From NCBI GenBank assembly GCA_902495075.1, contig CABUVO010000005.1, positions 1 through 64,000 of the forward strand: DNA of 64,000 nucleotides. Reading direction: 5' to 3'. Within the stretch, counting starts at the first letter, position 1. Each line of letters opens with the position of its first letter. The notes beneath the pieces were generated by a model, which saw only the letters and a program-made list of their open reading frames with translations, ran no database searches and was not told the origin of the DNA. The position numbers and the translations under genes are program-made. The DNA comes from an uncultured Porphyromonadaceae bacterium. Its GTDB lineage: Bacteria; Bacteroidota; Bacteroidia; Bacteroidales; Muribaculaceae. Positions 22,587 to 30,393 of the stretch are shown in pieces.

Positions 22587-23804
22587 TTAGTTTTCAGCGA
22601 GGCGGCGGCGCTGGAAGAAGCGGTCCGTAGCGAAGATGAATAGAAAGGCGCCGGCTGCCTGCATGAATGCTACGGTGTGGAAGGCGGCTGCGAATCCGAT
22701 ATTCTCTGCAATTACGCCTCCAAGCAAAATCCCGATTCCCATTCCCAAATCCCATGAAATAAGAATCGAAGAATTGGCTGTTCCTCGTTGGTCGTGACGT
22801 GCCATTTTGATAAACATATTCTGGAATGCCGGATACATCTGACCGTTGCCAAGCCCTACAAAAAGTGCCGAAAGATAAAAGCTCCAACGCGCCTCTACAA
22901 AAGCGAAGAGGGAATAACCAATCAGCGAGAGTAATACGCCGACCGTCGCATTGGCGGTCATCTTGCCTTGTCTGAGGCTTTTCGATCCAAAAAGCCGCGA
23001 AGTGATAAGTCCGGCAGAGAGCAGCATGAAGAATATACCCGTGCCGTCAGTGATGCCGAGTTGCTGTTTGCCGTAAATAGCCACGTAATTACTCATCACG
23101 CCCCAGCATAGACCAAAGAAACAGATGTTTATTGCAAGCAACCATGCACGCCCCAAGAAGAAATGGTCAAGACTGAGAACCGGTTTCGCATGAACTTTCT
23201 CTCGTATAGGCAGTTTTATCCTTGTGGCGCAATAAAATCCCCCGAAAGCCAATATCAGCGAAATCCAGAAAAGGAGCATGAAATTGCCGGTGACATTATA
23301 GATGTAGATGCCTGCGCTCGGGGCTATAGCCATTGCGAGGTTATTACTCAGTCCGTAATATCCGATGCCTTCGTTGCGTCGAGAGGATGGAAGCACGTCA
23401 ATGGCGACGGTGCTGTTGACAACCGTTGTGGCTCCGAACGGAATGCCGTGTAGAGTGCGGACAATTGCGAACATCAACAGTGTGCCGGCTCCAACATATC
23501 CTGTGAAACATATGAAGAACGCGAAAAAACATATTGTCAGCACCGTCTTGCGGTCGAAAGAATCAACTACAAAACCGCTGAATGGTCTAACAAGCAATGT
23601 TGCCACCACATAGCCGGAAAGTACAAGCCCGATCATGTCTTTGTTGGTGTCAAATTGCTGGTCGAGATAAAGCGGTAAGAGGGGAGTGAGCAGATAAAAA
23701 GCAAAAAACAGCAGGAAATTGCAGGTCATCACCTTGATATATTCTCGGTTCCATAATTTCATGGAAGCGGGAGATCCCTTACTGCCTGAATTTAAGATAT
23801 CCAT
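22587..23804 (-). CDS. MFS family efflux transporter
   Basis: 405 aa from ATG 23804 (MDILNSGSKG); a TTG at 23834 is possible. Twelve hydrophobic segments are visible, beginning FLLFFAFYLLTPLLPLYLD. Between TM2 and TM3 the motif GYVVATLLVRPFSGFVVDSF with DRKTVLTI is the MFS motif A region. The family includes drug and arabinose-type efflux pumps. It is convergent with the HTH gene (1-bp gap) and divergent from the HEAT-like gene. Substrate unknown. Confidence 0.88.
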   Translation of the reverse strand: MDILNSGSKGSPASMKLWNREYIKVMTCNFLLFFAFYLLTPLLPLYLDQQFDTNKDMIGLVLSGYVVATLLVRPFSGFVVDSFDRKTVLTICFFAFFICFTGYVGAGTLLMFAIVRTLHGIPFGATTVVNSTVAIDVLPSSRRNEGIGYYGLSNNLAMAIAPSAGIYIYNVTGNFMLLFWISLILAFGGFYCATRIKLPIREKVHAKPVLSLDHFFLGRAWLLAINICFFGLCWGVMSNYVAIYGKQQLGITDGTGIFFMLLSAGLITSRLFGSKSLRQGKMTANATVGVLLSLIGYSLFAFVEARWSFYLSALFVGLGNGQMYPAFQNMFIKMARHDQRGTANSSILISWDLGMGIGILLGGVIAENIGFAAAFHTVAFMQAAGAFLFIFATDRFFQRRRLAEN

Positions 23805-23937
23805 AGAATACAATAAGTAATTTAAGTTTCGCAAGCTTCAACTTAAAGTTTAAGAGTTTATATACTGCGCACTGCGCGATAAACTTACAAATTTCAACTG
23901 CAAAATTACAAATTATTTACTAAATTTGCCAACATAT

Positions 23938-24453
23938 ATGGATCTGGAGAAAAAACTTGGAGATAGATTGCATCTCAGTGATATCCGGCATATCTGTGCC
24001 GGATGTTGCGGTGTGTCTGATGATTCTGTCAAAGCGGAATTGTTTTCTATGATAGGCCATTCTGATGATAGAATAGGGTATAATGCGTTGTGGGTTTTCA
24101 CGCATTTCCCATTGGAAGATATGAAATGGCTTGCATCGAAACGGGATTGCTTGATAGACTTCCTATTAAAGACAAACCATGTGGGCAAACGGCGTTTGAT
24201 TCTGACCTTGCTCGAACATCTATCCGTCAAAAAGGAAGACGTCAGAACTGATTATCTTGATTACTGCCTGTCAAAAATAAATTCAACAGAACCGTATGCA
24301 ATCCGTGCATTGTGTCTCAAACAGGCTTATGCGATGTGTCGGTTCTACCCGGAATTGCTGGCTGAACTTAAGAATGAGGTGGAGCTGATGCAATACGGGG
24401 AATTATCCCCGGGACTTTTATCTGCGATAAGACAAATACGAAAGAAAATCTAA
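23938..24453 (+). CDS. Small helical HEAT-like protein
   Basis: 171 aa from ATG 23938; the frame starts 12 nt earlier at a TTG that lies in the -7 box TAAATTTG (23921-23928). Repeated helix pairs (VKAELFSMIGHSDDRIGYNA, WVFTHFPLEDMKWLASKRDC, GKRRLILTLLEHLS) suggest a HEAT/alpha-solenoid fold, a protein-binding scaffold. It is followed after 6 nt by an AraC regulator, likely co-transcribed. No specific function recognised. Confidence 0.65.
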   Translation: MDLEKKLGDRLHLSDIRHICAGCCGVSDDSVKAELFSMIGHSDDRIGYNALWVFTHFPLEDMKWLASKRDCLIDFLLKTNHVGKRRLILTLLEHLSVKKEDVRTDYLDYCLSKINSTEPYAIRALCLKQAYAMCRFYPELLAELKNEVELMQYGELSPGLLSAIRQIRKKI

Positions 24454-24459
24454 GCGATC

Positions 24460-25275
24460 ATGAATATACCGATTAACAGGTTGGCGGAGCGCTGCAGCGC
24501 GGGAATATTCCTTAAGCATACGGACAATTGGGATGATTCAAAAACGATGGATTTTCCACATCGTGATGACTATTATATGTTTGTAGTGTTGCTGAAAGGA
24601 AGTGCGGAGGCGGCTGTAGATATCCGGAATATATTCCTCTCCGAGAGGGAGGGAGTCGTTCTTGCTCCCGGACAGGTACATTTGCCCAAACTTGTGAACG
24701 GTGTTCCCATAGCCTGGAGTCTATTTGTATCGCCTGAACATGTATCTCCTTCCGCTCAAGAAAGGATTGAGCGGTATGCAGTCTCAACTTCTCCTATAAT
24801 TTTCACTGATGAAAATATTGAAATTATAACGCAGCTTTTTGACATATTAAACAGAAATAAGGATGACATCGAATTCTCTCGCATAATCGTTGCGGCAATA
24901 ATCAACCGCTTTTGCATCTCTATGCAGGATTCCGGTTCGCAGGCAGAAGACAGGTATTTGACAATAACTGTCGGGTTCAAACATCTGTTGCAGGAGCTAT
25001 ATGTCAAAGAAAAACGTCCAGCCGAATATGCATCTCGTCTTAATGTATCAAGAGTTTATCTTAATGAAGCTGTAAAGGCCGTGACAGGTATTAGTGTAGG
25101 GGCTTTTGTCCGCAATCATATCATACTGAATGCAAAACGTATGCTTGTTCACACCGATCTTGATGTCAATGAAATAGCTGAGAATTTGGGATATGAAGAT
25201 AAATCATATTTTTCGCGTCTTTTCAAAAAAGAAACCGGCATGACGCCATCTGAATTTCGTAAAAACCTCGTTTAG
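24460..25275 (+). CDS. AraC family transcriptional regulator
   Basis: 271 aa. An N-terminal cupin-type sensor (about 30-120: PHRDDYYMFVVLLKGSAEAA, VVLAPGQVHLP) precedes the C-terminal double HTH (ASRLNVSRVYLNEAVKAVTG and VNEIAENLGYEDKSYFSRLF, KKETGMTPSEFRK). AraC proteins bind a small effector and activate nearby genes. The next genes, after 76 nt with their own -7 box, encode ferredoxin and a heme-type membrane protein, which are possible targets. Confidence 0.9.
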   Translation: MNIPINRLAERCSAGIFLKHTDNWDDSKTMDFPHRDDYYMFVVLLKGSAEAAVDIRNIFLSEREGVVLAPGQVHLPKLVNGVPIAWSLFVSPEHVSPSAQERIERYAVSTSPIIFTDENIEIITQLFDILNRNKDDIEFSRIIVAAIINRFCISMQDSGSQAEDRYLTITVGFKHLLQELYVKEKRPAEYASRLNVSRVYLNEAVKAVTGISVGAFVRNHIILNAKRMLVHTDLDVNEIAENLGYEDKSYFSRLFKKETGMTPSEFRKNLV

Positions 25276-25323
25276 TCCTATCTTTACCTTGTTGCCGCTA
25301 TTTAACTCGGAATCTTTTCTGCT

Positions 25324-25331
25324 TAACTTTG
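25324..25331 (+). promoter_or_regulatory. -7 box of the ferredoxin-DUF4405-vsr operon
   Basis: TAACTTTG, 21 nt before the ferredoxin ATG, exactly matches the Bacteroidota -7 consensus. Confidence 0.6.
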
Positions 25332-25351
25332 CATAAAATTTATATAGAGTT

Positions 25352-25582
25352 ATGAGAAAAGGGAATAGATCTACAAAATACATTTCTTCATCAGGCAAGC
25401 ATGGCTGTATTCATTGCTGGAAATGTTTCGATTCATGTCCGGCAGGAGTCTTCGGTAAAGTCAACATGTTGTGGCATAAACACATAAAAGTAGTGAATCC
25501 TGACGCATGTATAGGATGCGGCAAATGTGTGAAGGTATGTCCCAAAGAATTATTTGAATTAAGGCATAATAATGATGAATAA
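25352..25582 (+). CDS. 2[4Fe-4S] ferredoxin
   Basis: 76 aa with two clusters of cysteines: CIHCWKCFDSCP and CIGCGKCVKVCP, the two CxxCxxCxxxCP motifs of bacterial-type ferredoxins. It should be a cytoplasmic one-electron carrier. The stop overlaps the next gene by 11 nt; that gene encodes a DUF4405 membrane protein with potential heme ligands, so the pair may form a small electron-transfer unit. Confidence 0.9.
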   Translation: MRKGNRSTKYISSSGKHGCIHCWKCFDSCPAGVFGKVNMLWHKHIKVVNPDACIGCGKCVKVCPKELFELRHNNDE

Positions 25583-25991
25583 ACAACGAAAATTAAAGGT
25601 CTGCGATTGGTTGCTGCTTGTCCTGACAGTGTTGATGCTATCTTCGAGTATACAACTTGAAATAACTTCAGGTTCAAGCAAGTTTTGGGTATGGACGCAC
25701 ATTATACTTGGAACCGCGTTTTTTGTGATGATTGGGTGGCATCTACAACTTCATTTCCAATGGCGTAACTGGTTTCGGTTGCTTTGGAAGCAGAAATTGA
25801 AAAATACCAAATGGCTCGTGGCGATAGGTATACTGACCATTGTGACGACAGTAATTTCCACAATTGGTTGGGTCGTTTCGCCCGAACATTCTAAGATTGG
25901 GGCAGTTCATGGTAAGTTCGGATTTCTTTTTGTCGCTCTCGTTCTATGGCACATTTTCCGCCGTCTAAAATTCTATAGAAATATCCAATAA
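25572..25991 (+). CDS. DUF4405 membrane protein
   Basis: 139 aa with about four membrane helices. Histidines lie within or next to helices: VWTHIILG, GWHLQLHFQW and VHGKFGFLFVALVLWHIFRR. DUF4405 proteins resemble di-heme cytochrome b subunits, in which paired His residues bind heme. Coupling to the ferredoxin supports a redox role, possibly passing electrons into or out of the membrane. Evidence for heme is positional only. Confidence 0.75.
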   Translation: MMNKQRKLKVCDWLLLVLTVLMLSSSIQLEITSGSSKFWVWTHIILGTAFFVMIGWHLQLHFQWRNWFRLLWKQKLKNTKWLVAIGILTIVTTVISTIGWVVSPEHSKIGAVHGKFGFLFVALVLWHIFRRLKFYRNIQ

Positions 25992-26017
25992 ATGCGCGGG
26001 ATATTTGTTATAGAAGT

Positions 26018-26527
26018 ATGACGGATGTTATGACACCGGAAGAGAGGAGTCGCTGCATGGCGGCAATAAAAGGGAAAGATACGAAGCCTGAACTGATTGT
26101 GCGGAAATATCTTTTCTCACGCGGTCTGCGTTTCCGCATACAGGTTGGGAAATTGCCGGGACGTCCTGATATCGTGTTGCCTAAATATAAGACGGTAATA
26201 TTTGTGAACGGTTGTTTCTGGCATGGTCATGAAGGGTGCCGTTATTTCCGTTTGCCGAAATCGAATGTAGAATTCTGGGAACGAAAAATATCTCACAATA
26301 AAGCCCGCGATATATCCAACACAGCTGTGCTTGAAATGATGGGGTGGAGGGTGATTCGAGTTTGGGAATGTGATATCCGTGCAGTTTCCACCCGTGAGGC
26401 TTTTCTTGAAAATCTCTATTCTTCTATTGTTGCTCCTCTTCGCAGAAAGCCATACGCGCAAGAAGAAGATTTACCATCAATTGCTGCAGAACCTGGTGCA
26501 GAATATACTCCCAATGATAAAGAATAA
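26018..26527 (+). CDS. vsr: Very short patch repair (Vsr) endonuclease
   Basis: 169 aa. GRPDIVLP carries the catalytic Asp51, and NGCFWHGHEGC gives His69 and His71, the same positions as in E. coli Vsr; a zinc site Cys cluster (C66, C73) is also present. The N-terminal MTPEERSRCMAAIKGKDTKP is family-typical. Vsr nicks next to T:G mismatches that arise when 5-methylcytosine deaminates. A Dcm-type partner is not adjacent; the nearest C5 methyltransferase is about 20 kb away (4283-5602). It follows the DUF4405 gene by 26 nt. Confidence 0.93.
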   Translation: MTDVMTPEERSRCMAAIKGKDTKPELIVRKYLFSRGLRFRIQVGKLPGRPDIVLPKYKTVIFVNGCFWHGHEGCRYFRLPKSNVEFWERKISHNKARDISNTAVLEMMGWRVIRVWECDIRAVSTREAFLENLYSSIVAPLRRKPYAQEEDLPSIAAEPGAEYTPNDKE

Positions 26528-26529
26528 GA

Positions 26530-26910
26530 TTAATCATCGTTGAAATCGAAGATCTCTTCCGGATAGGTGATTATGTCTTCAGGATCATCGAGGTAATAAT
26601 CAAGGTCATCTTGGTAACGGTCGGGATCAGAAACTTTAGAAGAGGATATAGTGCCGGATTTTACTCGTTCAGAAACAGAATGTTTTCTTATACCGACTGA
26701 ATCAAGTATCAATTGATTGGCTTCAGTTTCAATTCGTTGCAAACGTTTCTTCTCCAAGGCTATTTCTAACTGTTGCCGTTTGATCATATCTTCCCTGCTT
26801 TTTTTATGGGTATGGTCAACATAAGCCATAGCGCAGATGATAATCGCCACGATGCTAAATGCGATTATCTGCGTTCTGATATCTTCTTTAGTAAATTTAG
26901 GTTCTTTCAT
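26530..26910 (-). CDS. Membrane-anchored coiled-coil protein
   Basis: 126 aa. A single N-terminal membrane segment (IIAFSIVAIIICAMAYV, about 14-30) is followed by a charged helix (REDMIKRQQLEIALEKKRLQ) that probably forms a coiled coil and an acidic tail rich in Asp. I do not recognise a family. It is convergent with vsr (2-bp gap) and lies 13 bp downstream of the YccF gene on the same strand. Confidence 0.55.
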   Translation of the reverse strand: MKEPKFTKEDIRTQIIAFSIVAIIICAMAYVDHTHKKSREDMIKRQQLEIALEKKRLQRIETEANQLILDSVGIRKHSVSERVKSGTISSSKVSDPDRYQDDLDYYLDDPEDIITYPEEIFDFNDD

Positions 26911-26923
26911 AAATTTACCAATA

Positions 26924-27292
26924 TCATGCTACGGAATTGCCGAAAGGAAACAAAGCCAGACGCATGAGTTTGAAATGTTGCAGACCGAATGGCAACCCGA
27001 TAATAGTGATTGAGAAAAGTAATCCCCACCCGAGATGAGTCAGGGCGATTGGGATGCCCCCAACAAACCACCAGATAACATTCATCAGTCCGGCGAGACA
27101 GCCTGATGGCCAGCCTCCGTCAACAATCTTTGTGCCGAATGGCCACAATGCCACTACAGCAAGTTTTAAAGTCTGGAGTCCGAACGGGATGCCGATAATG
27201 GTAAGCATCATGAGTACACTCGATATTGCGTATTCGATGGCTATCATCACCCCACCAAACACAAACCATATTATATTCAATAAGATATTCAT
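26924..27292 (-). CDS. YccF domain membrane protein
   Basis: 122 aa. The YccF domain occurs twice: IIGIPFGLQTLKLAVVALWP and IIGLPFGLQHFKLMRLALFP, each preceded by hydrophobic helices (WFVFGGVMIAIEYAIS, WWFVGGIPIALTHLGWG). The family is an inner-membrane protein of unknown activity. Promoter sequence for it probably lies in 27293-27420, upstream on the minus strand. Confidence 0.88.
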   Translation of the reverse strand: MNILLNIIWFVFGGVMIAIEYAISSVLMMLTIIGIPFGLQTLKLAVVALWPFGTKIVDGGWPSGCLAGLMNVIWWFVGGIPIALTHLGWGLLFSITIIGLPFGLQHFKLMRLALFPFGNSVA

Positions 27293-27379
27293 GTTGCAAA
27301 AATAATTAAAATATAAATGAAAATCATTGTTTAATGTAAGAAAAACTTCCTCTTTGGCAAGCCTTATTTATAAAAAAAA

Positions 27380-27404
27380 GGATGACAACTTTTGGTCGTC
27401 ATCC
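27380..27404 (-). terminator. Terminator of the perR-rbr operon
   Basis: GGATGAC (27380-27386) pairs with GTCATCC (27398-27404). On the minus strand a T run (27372-27379) follows, 23 nt after the rubrerythrin stop. Confidence 0.8.
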
Positions 27405-27426
27405 CACAGTGTAGGTAAGATTGTTT

Positions 27427-27969
27427 TTAGTAGTTCTTTGCCTCGATTTCGAAGAACGCTTTCTTGTGGGCGCAAACTGGGCAGATCTCGGGAGCTTTCT
27501 TACCAATGTGGATGTGTCCGCAGTTGCGGCAGATCCACACTGTGTCGCCTTCGCGAGAGAATACAATCCCTTTCTCGATGTTTTCGAGCAATTTGCGGTA
27601 GCGCTCCTCATGATGGCGCTCAATAGCTGCCACTGCGCGGAATTTGCGTGCAATATCAGAGAATCCCTCTTCGTCAGCCTCCTGAGCCATGCGGTCATAC
27701 ATGTTTGTCCATTCGAAGTTCTCACCCTCGGCTGCATCGCGGAGATTAGTCATCGTATCGCTGATTTCACCGCCATTGAGAAGTTTATACCACATTTTTG
27801 CGTGCTCTTTCTCATTCTGTGCAGTTTCCTCAAAGATAGCTGCAATCTGTTCAAATCCCTCTTTCTTCGCTTTGGATGCAAAGTAAGTGTATTTGTTACG
27901 TGCCTGTGACTCACCTGCGAAAGCCTCCTGGAGGTTACGCTCTGTTTTTGTTCCTTTTAATTCTTTCAT
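27427..27969 (-). CDS. rbr: Rubrerythrin
   Basis: 180 aa. A ferritin-like di-iron domain (AFAGESQARNKYTYFASKAK, EHAKMW, ERHHEERYRK) is followed by a C-terminal rubredoxin domain with CRNCGHIH and CPVC. Rubrerythrin reduces hydrogen peroxide in anaerobes using electrons from rubredoxin or NADH oxidoreductases. It follows a PerR-type Fur regulator by 15 nt, and the operon begins with a 7-1-7 PerR-like box, so induction by peroxide is expected. Confidence 0.95.
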   Translation of the reverse strand: MKELKGTKTERNLQEAFAGESQARNKYTYFASKAKKEGFEQIAAIFEETAQNEKEHAKMWYKLLNGGEISDTMTNLRDAAEGENFEWTNMYDRMAQEADEEGFSDIARKFRAVAAIERHHEERYRKLLENIEKGIVFSREGDTVWICRNCGHIHIGKKAPEICPVCAHKKAFFEIEAKNY

Positions 27970-27984
27970 TGTGTAGTATTTATA

Positions 27985-28422
27985 TTATTGTTTATTACTC
28001 TTGTGACAATCAGGACATAAACCTCTGTAATATACATCTATGTCCTCAATTTCAAATCCCTCCGATGCTTCCTCTTCGATTGATGCCGGCATCCCCATAT
28101 CGAAAATCTTTCCGCAATTACGACAAATGAAATGACTGTGGCGAGGCTGAGGTGCGAGATCGTATCGCATATTGCCTGCCTCAATCTCAAGTTCCCTGAT
28201 AAGTCCAGATTCAGAGAGGGCATGCAGAGAATTATATACAGTGGTTCTGGAAAGCGATGGAAAACGCTCAAAGAGAATCGAGAATACTTCTTCTGCCGAA
28301 GGATGACAACGGTCGTTCGCTATCACGGAGAATACGGCTATTCTCTGCGCAGACGGACGAATCCCCGCTCTATGCATCATCTCGACAAGTGCTGTCTCTT
28401 TATATTTTTCAAGCTTTACCAT
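27985..28422 (-). CDS. perR: Fur family regulator, PerR-like
   Basis: 145 aa. The N-terminal winged helix (RIAVFSVIANDRCHPSAEEV, FSILFERFPSLSRTTVYNSL) and the C-terminal dimer domain with CxxC pairs (CRNCG, CPDC) and HSHF form a complete Fur protein. Position directly upstream of rubrerythrin points to PerR, which senses peroxide through metal-catalysed oxidation. A self-regulatory box is at 28440-28454. Confidence 0.88.
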   Translation of the reverse strand: MVKLEKYKETALVEMMHRAGIRPSAQRIAVFSVIANDRCHPSAEEVFSILFERFPSLSRTTVYNSLHALSESGLIRELEIEAGNMRYDLAPQPRHSHFICRNCGKIFDMGMPASIEEEASEGFEIEDIDVYYRGLCPDCHKSNKQ

Positions 28423-28439
28423 TCAAATTTTTATTAACA

Positions 28440-28462
28440 TAATTGTAACAATTACAAAATTA
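28440..28462 (-). promoter_or_regulatory. PerR/Fur-type box and promoter of perR-rbr
   Basis: TAATTGTAACAATTA (28440-28454) is a perfect 7-1-7 inverted repeat, the form of the PerR box. It directly abuts the minus-strand -7 box TAATTTTG (28455-28462), so bound repressor would cover the start site. Confidence 0.6.
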
Positions 28463-28520
28463 ATATTTATTTCAATAATTACAAAATTTATAATGAAAAA
28501 TTTTTGCTTTACTGCTTTTT

Positions 28521-28705
28521 AGAAACTGTTTAAATTTATTACGAAAAAAATATTATAAAGAATCTTTCGGGAATTTTGAGGTTCTTTTTGGCTGTTTCCG
28601 CCAAGTTTCGGCAGTCGAAACCGACAGGTTTCTCCTTTCTCAACTCGCGAAATCAGCTCAAAAATAACTCTCAAACTTCCTCGAAAATAAATTTAAACAG
28701 TTTCT
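28521..28705. repeat. 185-bp element with perfect 20-bp inverted ends (contains R3)
   Basis: AGAAACTGTTTAAATTTATT (28521-28540) and its exact complement (28686-28705) bound a 185-bp element. Inside is hairpin repeat R3: TTCCGCCAAGTTTCGGCAGTC, then a loop GAAACC/GGTTTC, then CTCAACTCGCGAAATCAG. No gene lies within. The terminal sequence recurs as a short palindrome at 32302-32343. A MITE-like non-autonomous element is the simplest reading; no target duplication was recognised. Confidence 0.7.
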
Positions 28706-28720
28706 TAAAGATGACAAAAA

Positions 28721-28746
28721 AGCAACCGACCAATCTGTCGGTTGCT
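28721..28746 (-). terminator. Terminator downstream of the PepSY-like gene
   Basis: AGCAACCGAC (28721-28730) pairs with GTCGGTTGCT (28737-28746), flanked by A and T runs, so it may work in both directions. Confidence 0.85.
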
Positions 28747-28783
28747 TTATATGGTGTTTTGCTTGACCTCTTAACTGAAATTG

Positions 28784-29224
28784 TCAGTCATCGTAACGTA
28801 AGAAGTTTCCGGCTTTGTCAAACTTCAGGTCAATGCCGTTAGACAATTCCACGTCATACCCTTTGCGGTCGCGGTCAATTCCTACGATGCGTTGTCCCGG
28901 CTGTTGTTTGGCAACAAAATCGCGCACCAATTTAGGTACGAATGCCGTCGGAACGGATTTTGTGTTGTTGACCTCAACATTGTCCCAGTTGCCGTCTTTG
29001 TCAAAGCTGATTTCAGTTCCGTCGGTAAGGATAACTTCATATTCGCTTATGCGTCCCCAATCTTTTTCAATTTTGACAAGGCTTACCTTCGACTTGAAAT
29101 TGTTGGCGATAGTGGTCTGCGCTGCTTTCGGAAGGGCAGATGCATCGTGTGCATAAGAGTCTCTGGCGCATGCGAAGCCGGCGATGCCGAGAATCATGGC
29201 GCATGCAATCAATAATTTTTTCAT
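28784..29224 (-). CDS. Secreted PepSY-like domain protein
   Basis: 146 aa with a signal peptide (KKLLIACAMILGIAGFACA). Two repeats of the PF11396-type PepSY-like fold are visible: EYEVILTDGTEISFDKDGNW and GYDVELSNGIDLKFDKAGNF. Such proteins are periplasmic or outer-membrane-associated and common in Bacteroidales; the molecular role is unknown, with protease-inhibitor and binding functions proposed. Single gene with its own terminator. Confidence 0.85.
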   Translation of the reverse strand: MKKLLIACAMILGIAGFACARDSYAHDASALPKAAQTTIANNFKSKVSLVKIEKDWGRISEYEVILTDGTEISFDKDGNWDNVEVNNTKSVPTAFVPKLVRDFVAKQQPGQRIVGIDRDRKGYDVELSNGIDLKFDKAGNFLRYDD

Positions 29225-29276
29225 AACTTTATATATAAGTCGTTTATAACAACAACATATAATCCTTGAAAAGGTT

Positions 29277-30245
29277 CTAATATTTATATCCCCCTTCTTG
29301 AATCAATTTTTTATCGTCATCAACTTTTGATCCTATTGTTGTGAGCATATCTCCCATGATGCCGCCGTTCATCCCGATTTTCAAAGCTTTGAGTTGGATA
29401 TTGCGCGATAGTTTGGCTCTGCCTCCTGCAAATCTCAGTATTTTGGTGGGATGTATAAATCGGAAGAATGCTATGGTATTAAGTATCTCTTCCTCTTCCA
29501 GAGGTTCCTGATTCTCAAGCGGAGTTCCAGGAATCGGACAAAGGAGGTTTATCGGAATTGAATGGGGATCTATGCGCAGAAGTTCAAGGGCGAGCTCGAT
29601 GCGTTGGCGACGAGTCTCACCCATTCCGATGATGCCGCCGCTGCATACTTCAAAACCTATTTCCCTTGCCTGCCGGATTGTGCGGATCTTATCTTCTACT
29701 GTATGCGTTGTGCAGAGAGAGTTGAAATATGACGGAGCCGCTTCAAGATTGCAGTGATATCTGGTCACGCCTGAGTCATACAACTTCTGGAGTTCCTCTT
29801 TTCCCAGCAATCCCAATGAAGCGCAGAGTTGCAAACCTCCCTGACTGTGAAGCTCGTTATAATATTGACAGACAATATCAAGTTCTTTACCCTGCATTTT
29901 GCGTCCGCTTGCCACAAGTGAGAACCTCTTGATCCCGGCTTTGCGGTTAAGTTCAGCCACTTTCATGCATTCATCATGGGGAACGAGGGCATAGGTCTCG
30001 ATTTTAGTATTATAATGTGAAGATTGGGCGCACCATTTGCAGTTTTCAGGACATTTTCCTGAACGGGCATTGATTATTGAGCAAGAATCAAATGTTTTAT
30101 CGCATAATGCAGAGGTTATTTCCTCTGCAGCTTCCCAAAGCTCTTGCTGTTGTGTGGCATCCACATCACACAAAGAAAGAGCTTCGTCAGATGACAGCTG
30201 TTCGCCGGAAAGCACTTTATCTTTTAATTTCTTGATGTCTACCAT
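29277..30245 (-). CDS. bioB: Biotin synthase
   Basis: 322 aa from ATG 30245 (MVDIKKLKDK). The frame is open upstream to 30653, but that stretch is the antisense of lrgA and passes the promoter. The radical-SAM motif CPENCKWC gives Cys65, Cys69, Cys72; other BioB blocks are NARSGKCPE, YHCNLEAAPSYF, CSGGIIGMGETR, INLLCPIPGTPL. BioB inserts sulfur into dethiobiotin as the last step of biotin synthesis. No other bio gene is adjacent. The minus-strand -7 box is at 30296-30303. Confidence 0.95.
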   Translation of the reverse strand: MVDIKKLKDKVLSGEQLSSDEALSLCDVDATQQQELWEAAEEITSALCDKTFDSCSIINARSGKCPENCKWCAQSSHYNTKIETYALVPHDECMKVAELNRKAGIKRFSLVASGRKMQGKELDIVCQYYNELHSQGGLQLCASLGLLGKEELQKLYDSGVTRYHCNLEAAPSYFNSLCTTHTVEDKIRTIRQAREIGFEVCSGGIIGMGETRRQRIELALELLRIDPHSIPINLLCPIPGTPLENQEPLEEEEILNTIAFFRFIHPTKILRFAGGRAKLSRNIQLKALKIGMNGGIMGDMLTTIGSKVDDDKKLIQEGGYKY

Positions 30246-30345
30246 AATATCTTTTTTAGGAATAGTCGGCGTATAGACGATTCCGAATGATGACGCAAAA
30301 TTAATAAAATAATTGAAAGTGCTGTTTGAAAATACATGGAAATAA

Positions 30346-30383
30346 ATTACTAATTTTGCATCTATTTTAGAAAAATTAGTAAT
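30346..30383 (+). promoter_or_regulatory. lrgAB promoter with perfect 12-bp inverted repeat
   Basis: ATTACTAATTTT (30346-30357) and AAAATTAGTAAT (30372-30383) are exact complements 14 nt apart. The left half includes most of the -7 box TAATTTTG (30351-30358), so a dimeric regulator bound here would control lrgAB. A divergent minus-strand -7 box (30296-30303) serves bioB. Confidence 0.6.
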
Positions 30384-30393
30384 ATAATCGATT

